Source of the DNA: Microbacteriaceae bacterium | GTDB lineage: Bacteria; Actinomycetota; Actinomycetes; Actinomycetales; Microbacteriaceae | Direction: 5' to 3' | DNA length: 32,328 bases | NCBI GenBank assembly: GCA_022487185.1 | Contig: JAKVJE010000011.1 | Location: 1 to 32,328 of the forward strand | Shown: positions 10,502 to 18,573 of the stretch, one piece after another | How the letters are laid out: each line of letters starts with the position of its first letter | Position numbering within the stretch: the first letter of the stretch is position 1 | Translations under genes and position numbers: made by a program | The notes under the pieces: model-generated | The model's database searches: none | What the model saw: only the letters and a program-made list of their open reading frames with translations | Told to the model about the DNA's origin: nothing

Positions 10502-11251
10502 ATGACGAAAAACGCCGATCCAGGAATTCAACAACTTCATCGTCTCGTCGCAGCGGCGAATCGGATCGTCTTCTTCGGCGGGGCAGGCGTTTCGACGGAG
10601 TCCGGGATCCCGGACTTTCGGAGCGCGAACGGCCTGTACTCCCGCGAGTACCGGAGGAATCTGAGCCCCGAGGAAATCCTCTCGCACAGCTTCCTGGAGC
10701 GGGACCCTGAAACCTTCTTCGACTTCTACCGGGAGAAACTCATCCACCCGGAGGCTCGCCCCAATGCGGCGCACCGGGCGCTCACCCAACTCGAGCGCGA
10801 CGGGAAGCTCCTGGGCGTCATCACCCAGAACATCGACGGCCTCGACGAGATGTCCGGAACCCGGCAGGTCGCGGAGCTCCACGGGACGACGATGCGAAAC
10901 TACTGCGTCGACTGCGGTCGCACCTACACACGGGAATTCGTGGCCAGGACGACCGGCGTGCCCCGCTGCAAGGCCTGCGGCGGGCTGGTGCGGCCCGACG
11001 TCGTCCTCTATGAGGAGGCACTCGACGAACAGGTGCTCGACCGGGCGGTCTCCTGGCTTCAGGCGGCCGATCTGCTCATCGTGGCGGGGACCTCGCTCCG
11101 GGTCTACCCGGCGGCGGGACTCATCCGCTTCTACCGGGGCACAAACCTGGTGCTGATCAACAAGGACGCCACCCCGGCGGATGCCTCGGCCACGCTCGTC
11201 CTGCATGAGGCGGTTGGAACGGTGCTCGGCGGACTCATCGCGGCAGACTGA
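10502..11251 (+). CDS. NAD-dependent protein deacylase, Sir2 family
   Basis: GGAGVSTESGIPDFRS, TQNIDGLDEMSG, ELHGT, zinc cysteines CVDCG/CKACG, GTSLRVYPAAGL. ATG 10502 chosen over the upstream start of the 10475 ORF. Confidence 0.93.
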   Translation: MTKNADPGIQQLHRLVAAANRIVFFGGAGVSTESGIPDFRSANGLYSREYRRNLSPEEILSHSFLERDPETFFDFYREKLIHPEARPNAAHRALTQLERDGKLLGVITQNIDGLDEMSGTRQVAELHGTTMRNYCVDCGRTYTREFVARTTGVPRCKACGGLVRPDVVLYEEALDEQVLDRAVSWLQAADLLIVAGTSLRVYPAAGLIRFYRGTNLVLINKDATPADASATLVLHEAVGTVLGGLIAAD

Positions 11252-11410
11252 CCCGCGCCGCGACAGACAAGTGCGGCCATCTTGAGGGAAGATTGGAGAA
11301 CAACAATGGAACAGACGATAGCCGCATACACAAGAAAAGGCAGCGACAACTGAGTTTGATACCCCAGCGCACTTGAGACACTGAATCCACCGTGTCAAAC
11401 AGTAGACAGA

Positions 11411-11700
11411 CTACGAGTCGTTTCGGGAGTCGTTTTGCTGGGTGCAATGTTCAGGCCGGTTATTTTCGATCCAGTTGATGGGTATGGCCGCCGATGGCGG
11501 AGTGGCGCCGTAGCGATCGTAGATGTGCAACCAGCCGGGTAGTACGGTGCGGCGTTCAGACTCTGATCCCTGAACCTGGCGTGCGCCCAGTTGTCGGCGA
11601 GAATGCGGTGGAACCGCTCGATCTTCCCGTTGGGCTGCGGCCGGCGAGACTGTGAACATCTTTGCCGCGGCCCGTGGCGAGCAACTATCCTCGACGATCG
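11411..11700 (-). pseudogene. IS481-like transposase C-terminal remnant, frameshifted
   Basis: Two overlapping minus-strand frames each carry part of an rve/IS481-type tail: 'RPQPNGKIERFHRILADNWAHARF' in one, 'RRTVLPGWLHIYDRYGATPPSAAIPINWIENNRPEH' in the other. No intact N-terminus seen. Confidence 0.65.
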
Positions 11701-12011
11701 GGCACGCCAACCGGAGTCGGGCACACGGGGGTCGCGTAGCGCTCGTGTGAGACACGAGGGCCTGCAGGTTCGTGCAACGGTTGAGTTCAACAGCTCCACT
11801 CCACAACCGGAGGCCCCTCAGAGGCGTGTCGCCGAAACAACGTCGCCGGGCATCACGCCTTGGCTGACTTGTCTTCCATGTTCAGGGTGATTACGGGGGG
11901 GAAGGCCACCAGGCGAGTACATGCTTGACCCCCATATGGTAGTACTATCAACGTCTCGCCTCCTGAAATAGGCTCCACGCAAACATCCAGTGCCCTGTAA
12001 ACGTTCAGTAC

Positions 12012-12728
12012 CTAAGCATCGACCAACTGGAAGCTGTCCTCACCATATTTTGAAGCATAGTAATGAATCGAACGCGTACAAACATCAATCATAATGTCGC
12101 GCATTTCATCCTTTGACCAGGGCTCCTCACGAAAAAAGAAACTGCCACGATTGAACTCACCATGGTCGCCTTGATTGATTACATTAATCCGATTCAATTG
12201 GCCAAACATGGCTATAGTTCGAACCCGGTCCAAAATTGAACTGCCTTCCTGGAAGTCATATCCATATCCAAAACATACAAATGGAAAAATTCCTTGGTCC
12301 AACAAAGTTGTACGAAAGCCAATAATGTTTTTCCCTAAGCGCTCGATAGCATTTCCCATCGCTTGCTTCTTCTTGCCCTCCTTCAAACGAAGATCGTTTG
12401 TCCCTTGATTTTTCACCTCAGTTATCAGTATCGGCAAAAATGTCTTATCATTACCCCGTAGCTGAATCGACAATATGCCCCCATCAGGCTTCATTGTTGA
12501 TCGCTCAAAGGGATCTGCAAAATCAATGGTAGGAAAAACACTCCGCAGGTGACGTACAACAGCGGTCAAGTGAATTTCAGTCTCATGATGTAACGCGACA
12601 CGAAAGCGTTGTGTAATTGCCTCTGATGCCTGGACTAGCGAATCACCTAAATCCAATTCCTGAATGGAAGATTTTACATTAATAACCGTCCCGTAACGGT
12701 TCTTCCGTAGACGTGATTTCTGCGCCAT
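12012..12728 (-). CDS. EcoRI-family type II restriction endonuclease (238 aa)
   Basis: KPDGGI (cf. EcoRI KPDGGI with D91), ITEVKNQG (cf. EcoRI AEAKHQG with E111/K113), QAMGNAIERLGKN (cf. EcoRI MAAGNAIERSHKN recognition segment), IFPFVCFGYGYDF (cf. HFPYVLFLEGSNF), SSILDRVRT (cf. GILNRLDRLT), DIMIDVCTRSIHYY (cf. EIMFDISTTSLRVL). EcoRI sequence recalled from memory. Starts 2 nt after a DNA methyltransferase stop. Confidence 0.88.
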   Translation of the reverse strand: MAQKSRLRKNRYGTVINVKSSIQELDLGDSLVQASEAITQRFRVALHHETEIHLTAVVRHLRSVFPTIDFADPFERSTMKPDGGILSIQLRGNDKTFLPILITEVKNQGTNDLRLKEGKKKQAMGNAIERLGKNIIGFRTTLLDQGIFPFVCFGYGYDFQEGSSILDRVRTIAMFGQLNRINVINQGDHGEFNRGSFFFREEPWSKDEMRDIMIDVCTRSIHYYASKYGEDSFQLVDA

Positions 12729-12730
12729 GA

Positions 12731-13888
12731 CTACGACTCACCTTTCTTACTGTTTCTTCTCTCGAGCAAGAATAGATGCTCATCAACATGAATATCCCGA
12801 CTACGGAGGTTTCTGCTTCCACGAAACGTGTTATATGGGATGGTTATATCTTCATACCTTCCGAACTCACCGAGCAGATGATGGAAATCCGATATCGGAA
12901 TGAAACCCTCAGAATTGAAAGAGATTGCGACGAACCTCGACGACAATGTCGCCACAAGATCCCGCATCAAAGTTAGGGCTTCACGCTTCTTGTTATACCC
13001 AGACCGATTCCAGTCAGTGGGAATGCCCGAGACCGCGCTGATTTGAGCGGGGGGTTCGTAATTCACGATCAAATTCAACATAAAATAGTTCGACCCGTAA
13101 GGATGCTGATTATAGGGCGGGTCAATGTAAACAAGATCAACCGTTTCAAGCTCATGTGCTAATTTGTTCGCGTCTTTTCGTGTGACTTGGATGTCACATG
13201 AGAACCTGCTTGTAACAGGGCTTGAAAGACGTATTGGCTTCAATATTCGGGATAACGCATTTTGGCCAGATCCACCGAACTTTCCAACACCTGTAACCTT
13301 GTCCTTATAAAAACCCTTAAACACTCCACTTGTATTAGCATGAACTGAGGCTTCAGATAGTAAAGGTCCCAGCAAATAGGGACGAAGCTCGGGCTCTAGC
13401 TTCCGAATTTCCGAGGCAAAATAGTCAATTCGTCTGGCGTTATCGCTAGTGTAGAACGCTCTTTCACCCTTTTGAATATGATTGTCATCTTCGGGCGAAT
13501 ATAAGTGCTGGATGAACCCGTCTACACATTTCCCTCCGTCTGCCTCCTGGTTGAGTCTATCCACCGCTGAATTAACTCTTTTCCAAGGAATATCAGCATG
13601 GTTTGCCAAATAACACTTGGATATAGTCTCGGCGTATGGTTCTTGATCATTTGCGAGCACATATGACGCGTACTGTTTGAGTACACGGGAGACAACACCG
13701 GATCCAGAGAATAAATCAACAGCCCGAATGGGACGTCCGTTAAGTGCATTCTGAACACGTATAAAACACCGATTCAGTTGCGAAACTAACGACCTTTTAT
13801 TACCCAGATACGTGATCAACTGATCGGTGAGATAGGATGGATCCTCTTGTATCTCATTTGGGTATAGCTCAAGTTCGAGGGCTGACAT
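12731..13888 (-). CDS. DNA adenine methyltransferase, D12 (alpha) class, cognate of the downstream EcoRI-like nuclease (385 aa)
   Basis: ITYLGNKRSLV (motif X-like), VDLFSGSGVVSRVLK (motif I), VYIDPPYNQHPYGSNYFMLN (motif IV DPPY); order X-I-TRD-IV typical of D12 N6-adenine MTases. Same strand and near-contiguous with the nuclease. Confidence 0.9.
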   Translation of the reverse strand: MSALELELYPNEIQEDPSYLTDQLITYLGNKRSLVSQLNRCFIRVQNALNGRPIRAVDLFSGSGVVSRVLKQYASYVLANDQEPYAETISKCYLANHADIPWKRVNSAVDRLNQEADGGKCVDGFIQHLYSPEDDNHIQKGERAFYTSDNARRIDYFASEIRKLEPELRPYLLGPLLSEASVHANTSGVFKGFYKDKVTGVGKFGGSGQNALSRILKPIRLSSPVTSRFSCDIQVTRKDANKLAHELETVDLVYIDPPYNQHPYGSNYFMLNLIVNYEPPAQISAVSGIPTDWNRSGYNKKREALTLMRDLVATLSSRFVAISFNSEGFIPISDFHHLLGEFGRYEDITIPYNTFRGSRNLRSRDIHVDEHLFLLERRNSKKGES

Positions 13889-14526
13889 ATGTTCTTAAGA
13901 TATCATATATCCTTTATTGTTTCTAGTTCGTCCGACCTGGGTTGAGCATTCTTGCACTGCCACTACGACTTGCGGGGGCCTCAGACCAATGAGCAACAAA
14001 AGGACTTCTGCCAGAAACAACCCTACGGATCCTTCCTAAGGCGTATCTTCGCTATGAAGATGGTGGTTAATTATCCTATAAGCATGTGTTTTATGATAGT
14101 ACGTGTGCTCTGACCAAGAGACCAAGCCCGGTCGTCCGCTGATCGTTTCGCTCGCCTGATTTGACCCGCATATCCGGCCCGGTTCCGGGGAACATGCGGC
14201 TAGGCAGGGGCGTGACTGACCCCCGCTTTGGGGTCACTTCATGGGTCTGCTGGTTCCTCAACATTGAGGGCACACTCTCTGCCGCCTGACCTCTACCGCT
14301 TTCGGTGCACCCAGTCACTGCCACGACAACTCCGAGAGCCCCGGACAAATCCATCTGTTGCTTATTTCACATCAGCAACATTCGGCACACTGTTTTCGCC
14401 ATTTCACCCCCGTAACTAACCGTCGCGTCGAGCAGGGCTGTGTGGTAACAAGGACTTGATTGTTTTGGCCAGAAGAGCGACCATCCAAGACACCCTATGA
14501 ACACGTAGGGCAGAAAGGAGGTCCTC

Positions 14527-16425
14527 GTGAGTCACACAGCCATCAACTATCAGCCCGTTGTCGCCCACCATCGCCGGGAGACCAGTCGGCCCGTCGCCTT
14601 GCCCGACGAGCCCGTCTCTGCCACTGCCCTCATCTACCTGCGCGTGTCCACTTCCCGCCAAGCCCACAAGAATGGGGAAGCCGAGGGCTACTCCATTCCA
14701 GCCCAACGAGCCGCCTGCCTGAGGAAAGCCCGGGAACTCAGTTGTGAGCAGACCGAGGAGTTCGTCGACGCCGGGGCCTCAGCCAGATCAGCTGACCGGC
14801 CAGGCCTGCAGGCCATGCTGGAGCGCATCAAACAGGGCGGGGTGGGCTACGTCATCGTCCACAAACTCGACCGGCTGGCCCGGGACCGGTTCGATGACGT
14901 CACCATCGGGCTCACGATCCACCAGGCTGGTGCCCTGCTGGTCTCGACAAGTGAGCAGATCGATGAGAGCCCATCAGGCATGCTCATGCACGGCATCATG
15001 GCCACCATCGCCGAGTTCTACTCCCGCAACTTGAGCAACGAAGCCAAGAAGGGGATGGAGCAGAAGATCAAGAACGGCGGCACCATCGGGGTGGCCCCGA
15101 TCGGCTACCTCAATACCATTCAGCGGGTCAACGGCCGCGACATCAAGGGCATCGCCATCGACCCCGAGCGGGCCCCGTTCATCCAGTGGGCCTACGTTAC
15201 CTATGCGGCCGGTGAGTGCAGTATCGCCCGCCTGACCGCCGCCCTGGCCCAGCGCGGCCTCAGGAGCCGGCAGACCCGCTGCTACGCCAGCCGGCCCCTG
15301 TCCGAGGCCCAGATCCACCGGCTGCTGGCCAACCCGTACTACATGGGCAAGCTGGTCCACAAGGGTGTCATCTACGACGGCGCCCATCCGCCCCTGATCA
15401 ACCCCGAACTATGGTTCCAGGTGCAGCACGTCCGCGCCAATCGCCGACTGGCCGGGGATCGGTCCTGGAAACACGACCACTATCTGAAGGGAACTCTATT
15501 CTGCGGACACTGCGGGGCCAGGATCGGCTTCGGCTACTCCCACGGCAAAGGTGGCACCTACCCGTACCTGTTCTGCCTGGCCCGGCACACCGGCCGCAAC
15601 CGGGCCTGCCCCCTTCCCTACCTGCGCCCACAGGTGATCGAACACAAGGTCAGCCGCATCTGGCACACCCACGTCAGCTTCAGCGACAAGTTCATCGACG
15701 AGCTCCGGCCCATCCTGCACCAGCAGCTCCAAGACGTGCTCAAAGACAACCAGACCCTCATCCACCAGCAGCAGACCAGACTTCAGAAACTCACCAGACA
15801 GAAGGCCAAGCTCTACCAAGCCTTCCTCGACGACACCATCCCAGCCGGGGACCTCAAACCGCTGCAGGCCCGCATCGAAGCCGAGATCGCCGACACCACC
15901 CGGCTGATCCGTAGTGCCCACGCCGGCACCGACCTGGTTGAAGACCGGCTCGACCAAGTCCTCGACCTGCTCAAAGACGCCGGCACGTTCTACGACCAAT
16001 GCTCCAAAGCCGAGAAGCAGCGACTCAACCAGGCCATGTTTGAGCGCATCGAGATCACCATCGACAACGACCAGCAACCCCAAACCACCGGCAGGATCGA
16101 AGAGCCCATCAGCAGCGTCATCCACGTCCTCCGCCAAAACCAGGGCCAGACCAGGCCCAAACAGCAAGGAACCCCCGACAAGCTTTCGCTTGCCGAGGGT
16201 TCCAACCTGCAACATCTGGCGGGAACGGAGGGATTTGAACCCTCGGACCCCGAAACCGGGGTCTCCACCTTAGCAGGGTGGTGCACTAAGCCGGACTATG
16301 CGACGTTCCCTCGTGGTGCTCCGAGAAGAACCCCACAGAAGAAGTATCTTACACACCCCGGGCGGAATCGCTCACTTCTGCGCCTTCGCACAGGTCTGCG
16401 TCGCCGCGGTCTGGCCGCGCACTGA
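14527..16425 (+). CDS. Large serine recombinase/integrase; ORF C-terminus is probably host sequence (antisense tRNA-Ser and beyond)
   Basis: GTG start with aaaggagg SD. ALIYLRVSTSRQ (catalytic Ser), GYSIPAQRAA, HKLDRLARDRFD, zinc ribbon CGHCGARIGF...CLARHTGRNRACPLPYL and following coiled coil. The residues EGFEPSDPETGVSTLAGW are the antisense translation of the tRNA at 16220-16310. Confidence 0.9.
   Translation: MSHTAINYQPVVAHHRRETSRPVALPDEPVSATALIYLRVSTSRQAHKNGEAEGYSIPAQRAACLRKARELSCEQTEEFVDAGASARSADRPGLQAMLERIKQGGVGYVIVHKLDRLARDRFDDVTIGLTIHQAGALLVSTSEQIDESPSGMLMHGIMATIAEFYSRNLSNEAKKGMEQKIKNGGTIGVAPIGYLNTIQRVNGRDIKGIAIDPERAPFIQWAYVTYAAGECSIARLTAALAQRGLRSRQTRCYASRPLSEAQIHRLLANPYYMGKLVHKGVIYDGAHPPLINPELWFQVQHVRANRRLAGDRSWKHDHYLKGTLFCGHCGARIGFGYSHGKGGTYPYLFCLARHTGRNRACPLPYLRPQVIEHKVSRIWHTHVSFSDKFIDELRPILHQQLQDVLKDNQTLIHQQQTRLQKLTRQKAKLYQAFLDDTIPAGDLKPLQARIEAEIADTTRLIRSAHAGTDLVEDRLDQVLDLLKDAGTFYDQCSKAEKQRLNQAMFERIEITIDNDQQPQTTGRIEEPISSVIHVLRQNQGQTRPKQQGTPDKLSLAEGSNLQHLAGTEGFEPSDPETGVSTLAGWCTKPDYATFPRGAPRRTPQKKYLTHPGRNRSLLRLRTGLRRRGLAAH
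16168..16203 (-). terminator. Strong hairpin downstream of tRNA-Ser(GCT); probable tRNA terminator
   Basis: Minus-strand RNA: ggaaccctcggcaagc-GAAA-gcttgtcgggggttcc, a 16-bp stem with two G-U wobbles and a GNRA loop, followed by ttgctgttt. The two wobbles would be A-C mismatches in the plus-strand transcript. Confidence 0.7.
16220..16310 (-). tRNA. tRNA-Ser (anticodon GCT); CCA encoded at 16217-16219
   Basis: GGGAACG...CCCTGCTAAGG anticodon arm, long variable arm GGAGACCCCGGTTTCGGGGTCC, T-loop GGTTCAAATCC, acceptor CGTTCCC-G-CCA. Confidence 0.95.
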
Positions 16426-17631
16426 ATCGGGGAGATACGAGGAACTCGCCGAGGCCTCGGCGCTTGCACTCGCACTGGTCTCCGACTCTGCCGAGGCCGA
16501 GGCGGACGCACTGCCCTCGACAACGGAGCCGGCGCCTGTCTGTGCGGCTGGACTGAGCTGGAACACTTCATCGGCCTTGAGCTTGGCGAAGAGCTGATTG
16601 GCCAGAGGCTGGTCGAACACCACCCGGTTGGAATTCGTTGGGTCCGCAGCCGTCGGGGCCTGCAAAAACACCACGTTCTCGAGGGAGATATGACTTGCCG
16701 CCGTCGCCAGCTGAGCCAGGGTCGACACATCGCCCAGGTTGGACGAGAACTGCATATTCCGGGTTGCCGCGGAAGCGAGCTTGTAGACCTTGACCGGGTC
16801 CGACAGCGTCTTCTCCGAGTGGAGCTTGCGCACCAGGGAGGCCATGTACACCTGCTGTCCGCTGATCCGCCCCAGATCCGAGCCGTCGCCGATACCGTGC
16901 CGATCGCGCAGGAATGACAGCGCCTGCGCCCCCTGGATGACATGTTCGCCGGCACTGAGCTGCAGGCCGGACTGCCGGTCATTGATATCGGAGGTGACAC
17001 ACACGGAGACGCCACCCACGGCGTTCGTCATCTCCACAACGCCGTCGAAGCCGATCTCCGCCACAAACGGGATGTCGAGTCCAGTCAGCGACTCGATGGT
17101 CTTCGCGGTGCAGGAGGCCCCGCCATAGCTCAGCGTGCTGTTCAGCTGAACGCTCGACATCGCCGAATAGCTCTCCCCGGAGCCATCATTCTTCGGGCAG
17201 GACGGAACCGAAACCATCAGGTCCCGCGGAAAGCTCATCGCCACCGCGTTAGTGTGCGCCGAGTTCAGATGGATGAGGATCATCACATCCGCCGAGGCCG
17301 ACTGCTTGGAGGCGTCCCCATACGAGGACTTGTCCTGCCCGGCCCGGGAGTCCGAGCCGATCAGCAGCAGATTGACGGCACCTTTATAGGCCCGCAGATC
17401 GGGCTTAGCCGTCGATGAGTATCCCGCGATATAGGTGACGTTCTTGGCGACGTCATGGACCGCCAGCACAACCATACCGACGGCGATGACCAATACCGTG
17501 CTGACCCCCAGGGCCGCCCAGCGGAGCCAGCTGCGCCATCCCCCCGTCAGGGGTGCACGCCGGGCGTGCTGAACCGCGGCCTCGGGAGCCGTCCGGCTCA
17601 GGGGTGCCTCATCGCTGCGATGTCTGCCCAT
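16372..17631 (-). CDS. LytR-CpsA-Psr (LCP) family cell-wall transferase
   Basis: N-terminal TM helix, NLLLIGSDSRAGQ, DVMILIHLNSAHTNAVAMSFPRDLMV, LSYGGASCTAKTIESLTGLDI, ALSFLRDRHGIGDGSDLGRISGQQVYMASLVRKL. Confidence 0.95.
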   Translation of the reverse strand: MGRHRSDEAPLSRTAPEAAVQHARRAPLTGGWRSWLRWAALGVSTVLVIAVGMVVLAVHDVAKNVTYIAGYSSTAKPDLRAYKGAVNLLLIGSDSRAGQDKSSYGDASKQSASADVMILIHLNSAHTNAVAMSFPRDLMVSVPSCPKNDGSGESYSAMSSVQLNSTLSYGGASCTAKTIESLTGLDIPFVAEIGFDGVVEMTNAVGGVSVCVTSDINDRQSGLQLSAGEHVIQGAQALSFLRDRHGIGDGSDLGRISGQQVYMASLVRKLHSEKTLSDPVKVYKLASAATRNMQFSSNLGDVSTLAQLATAASHISLENVVFLQAPTAADPTNSNRVVFDQPLANQLFAKLKADEVFQLSPAAQTGAGSVVEGSASASASAESETSASASAEASASSSYLPDSVRGQTAATQTCAKAQK

Positions 17632-17711
17632 TACCTCTCCAACGCCCTGGGGAAGAACCGATTACCGGACGTATGCTACCCCCCGGCCCCTGCGGGTTCG
17701 CTGCGAGGCGA

Positions 17712-18155
17712 CTAGTCCTCGTCAATGAGCTTCTTGGCCTCGTCGAGCCGCAGCTCGGCGAGACGCTGCTGTTCCTTGAGTGCGGCCTGCTCGGACTCGG
17801 CCTGCTTGATAATCTTCGCCGCTGCATTCTTGAGGGTGCGGCGCAGACGCTGGGTCTCTTTCTTGGCAGCCTCGTACTCGTCCCGGATCTCGGCAGTCTT
17901 CTGCTCGCTCGCGGCGAGCTCTGCACGGATCTGCTCGATATCACTCTTCGCCACGACCTTGACAGCCGAGCGACGTGAACGGGGGGTTCCCAGAAGAGGA
18001 AGGGCACCCACCGGAATACGCCAGTTTGAGGCTTTCCCCTCGAAGCTTCCACCGTGCTGCTCAAGAAGTGCCCGCGTCTTCGAAGAAGTGAACTTCGTAA
18101 GAGAGAAGCCGCTCATACGCACGGCCTCATGACCATTGACAAAGCGTTCAGTCAT
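17712..18155 (-). CDS. Small protein: HTH-like N-terminus plus long C-terminal coiled coil; function unknown
   Basis: VRMSGFSLTKFTSSKTRALLEQHGGSFEGKASNWRIPVGALPLLG (short-HTH-like 'WRIPVGAL' pattern), then heptad-rich IEQIRAELAASEQKTAEIRDEYEAAKKETQRLRRTLKNAAAKIIKQAESEQ. Lies between two tRNA-Ser genes. Confidence 0.7.
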   Translation of the reverse strand: MTERFVNGHEAVRMSGFSLTKFTSSKTRALLEQHGGSFEGKASNWRIPVGALPLLGTPRSRRSAVKVVAKSDIEQIRAELAASEQKTAEIRDEYEAAKKETQRLRRTLKNAAAKIIKQAESEQAALKEQQRLAELRLDEAKKLIDED

Positions 18156-18269
18156 TATTTGTTCTCCCGCATTGAAACGTGTCGTGATTGAGTCGGTAAC
18201 AATATCTATATCCTAAATGAGAAAACTTTACAATAGCTGAAAAAGATGCTGTGGATATAGTTCTTCGTT

Positions 18270-18300
18270 TCCGTATAGATGATGTAAACCACTATACGGA
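18270..18300. repeat. Perfect 9-bp inverted repeat tccgtatag-N13-ctatacgga
   Basis: Read directly in the AT-rich intergenic region upstream of the 17712-18155 ORF. Confidence 0.6.
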
Positions 18301-18408
18301 TGATCCGGAATCAATGTCACATATATGTGTACTACTGCTGAGATATTCGGACATAATGATGACATTTCACCCTGTAGTTTCACCCCAGATATATGAAAAT
18401 CACCCTGG

Positions 18409-18493
18409 CGGAGAGACTGGGATTCGAACCCAGGGAGACTTTCGCCTCACTTGTTTTCAAGACAAGCTCCTTCGGCCGCTCGGACACCTCTCC
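18409..18493 (-). tRNA. tRNA-Ser (anticodon TGA); CCA encoded at 18406-18408
   Basis: GGAGAGGTGTCCGAGCGGCCGAAGGAGCTTGTCTTGAAAACAAGTGAGGCGAAAGTCTCCCTGGGTTCGAATCCCAGTCTCTCCG-CCA; full cloverleaf with class II variable arm. Confidence 0.96.
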
Positions 18494-18573
18494 AGGACGC
18501 GCACGGCGCAACAGCACTATCGTAGCCGAACCTAGCGCACGAGGGGGCCCAAAGGCTGGAGCAGCCCCCTATC

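Noticed and set aside
10376-11398. N-terminal extension of the ABC ATPase ORF (9602..11398)
   Set aside because: Runs antisense through sir2; strong SD and ATG at 10375 give the correct start.
12776-12976. 66-aa plus-strand ORF antisense to the methyltransferase (possible R-M antitoxin-like or control peptide)
   Set aside because: Lies wholly within the methyltransferase coding sequence, with no motif or SD support.
16372-16510. Ala/Ser-rich repeat tail of the LCP protein (SASASAESETSASASAEASASSS)
   Set aside because: Low-complexity linker-like tails are common on exported actinobacterial proteins; not treated as a separate signal.
18251-18535. 94-aa ORF (MDIVLRFRIDDVN...GETGIRTQGDFRLTCFQDK)
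   Set aside because: Antisense translation of tRNA-Ser(TGA) and its AT-rich downstream region.
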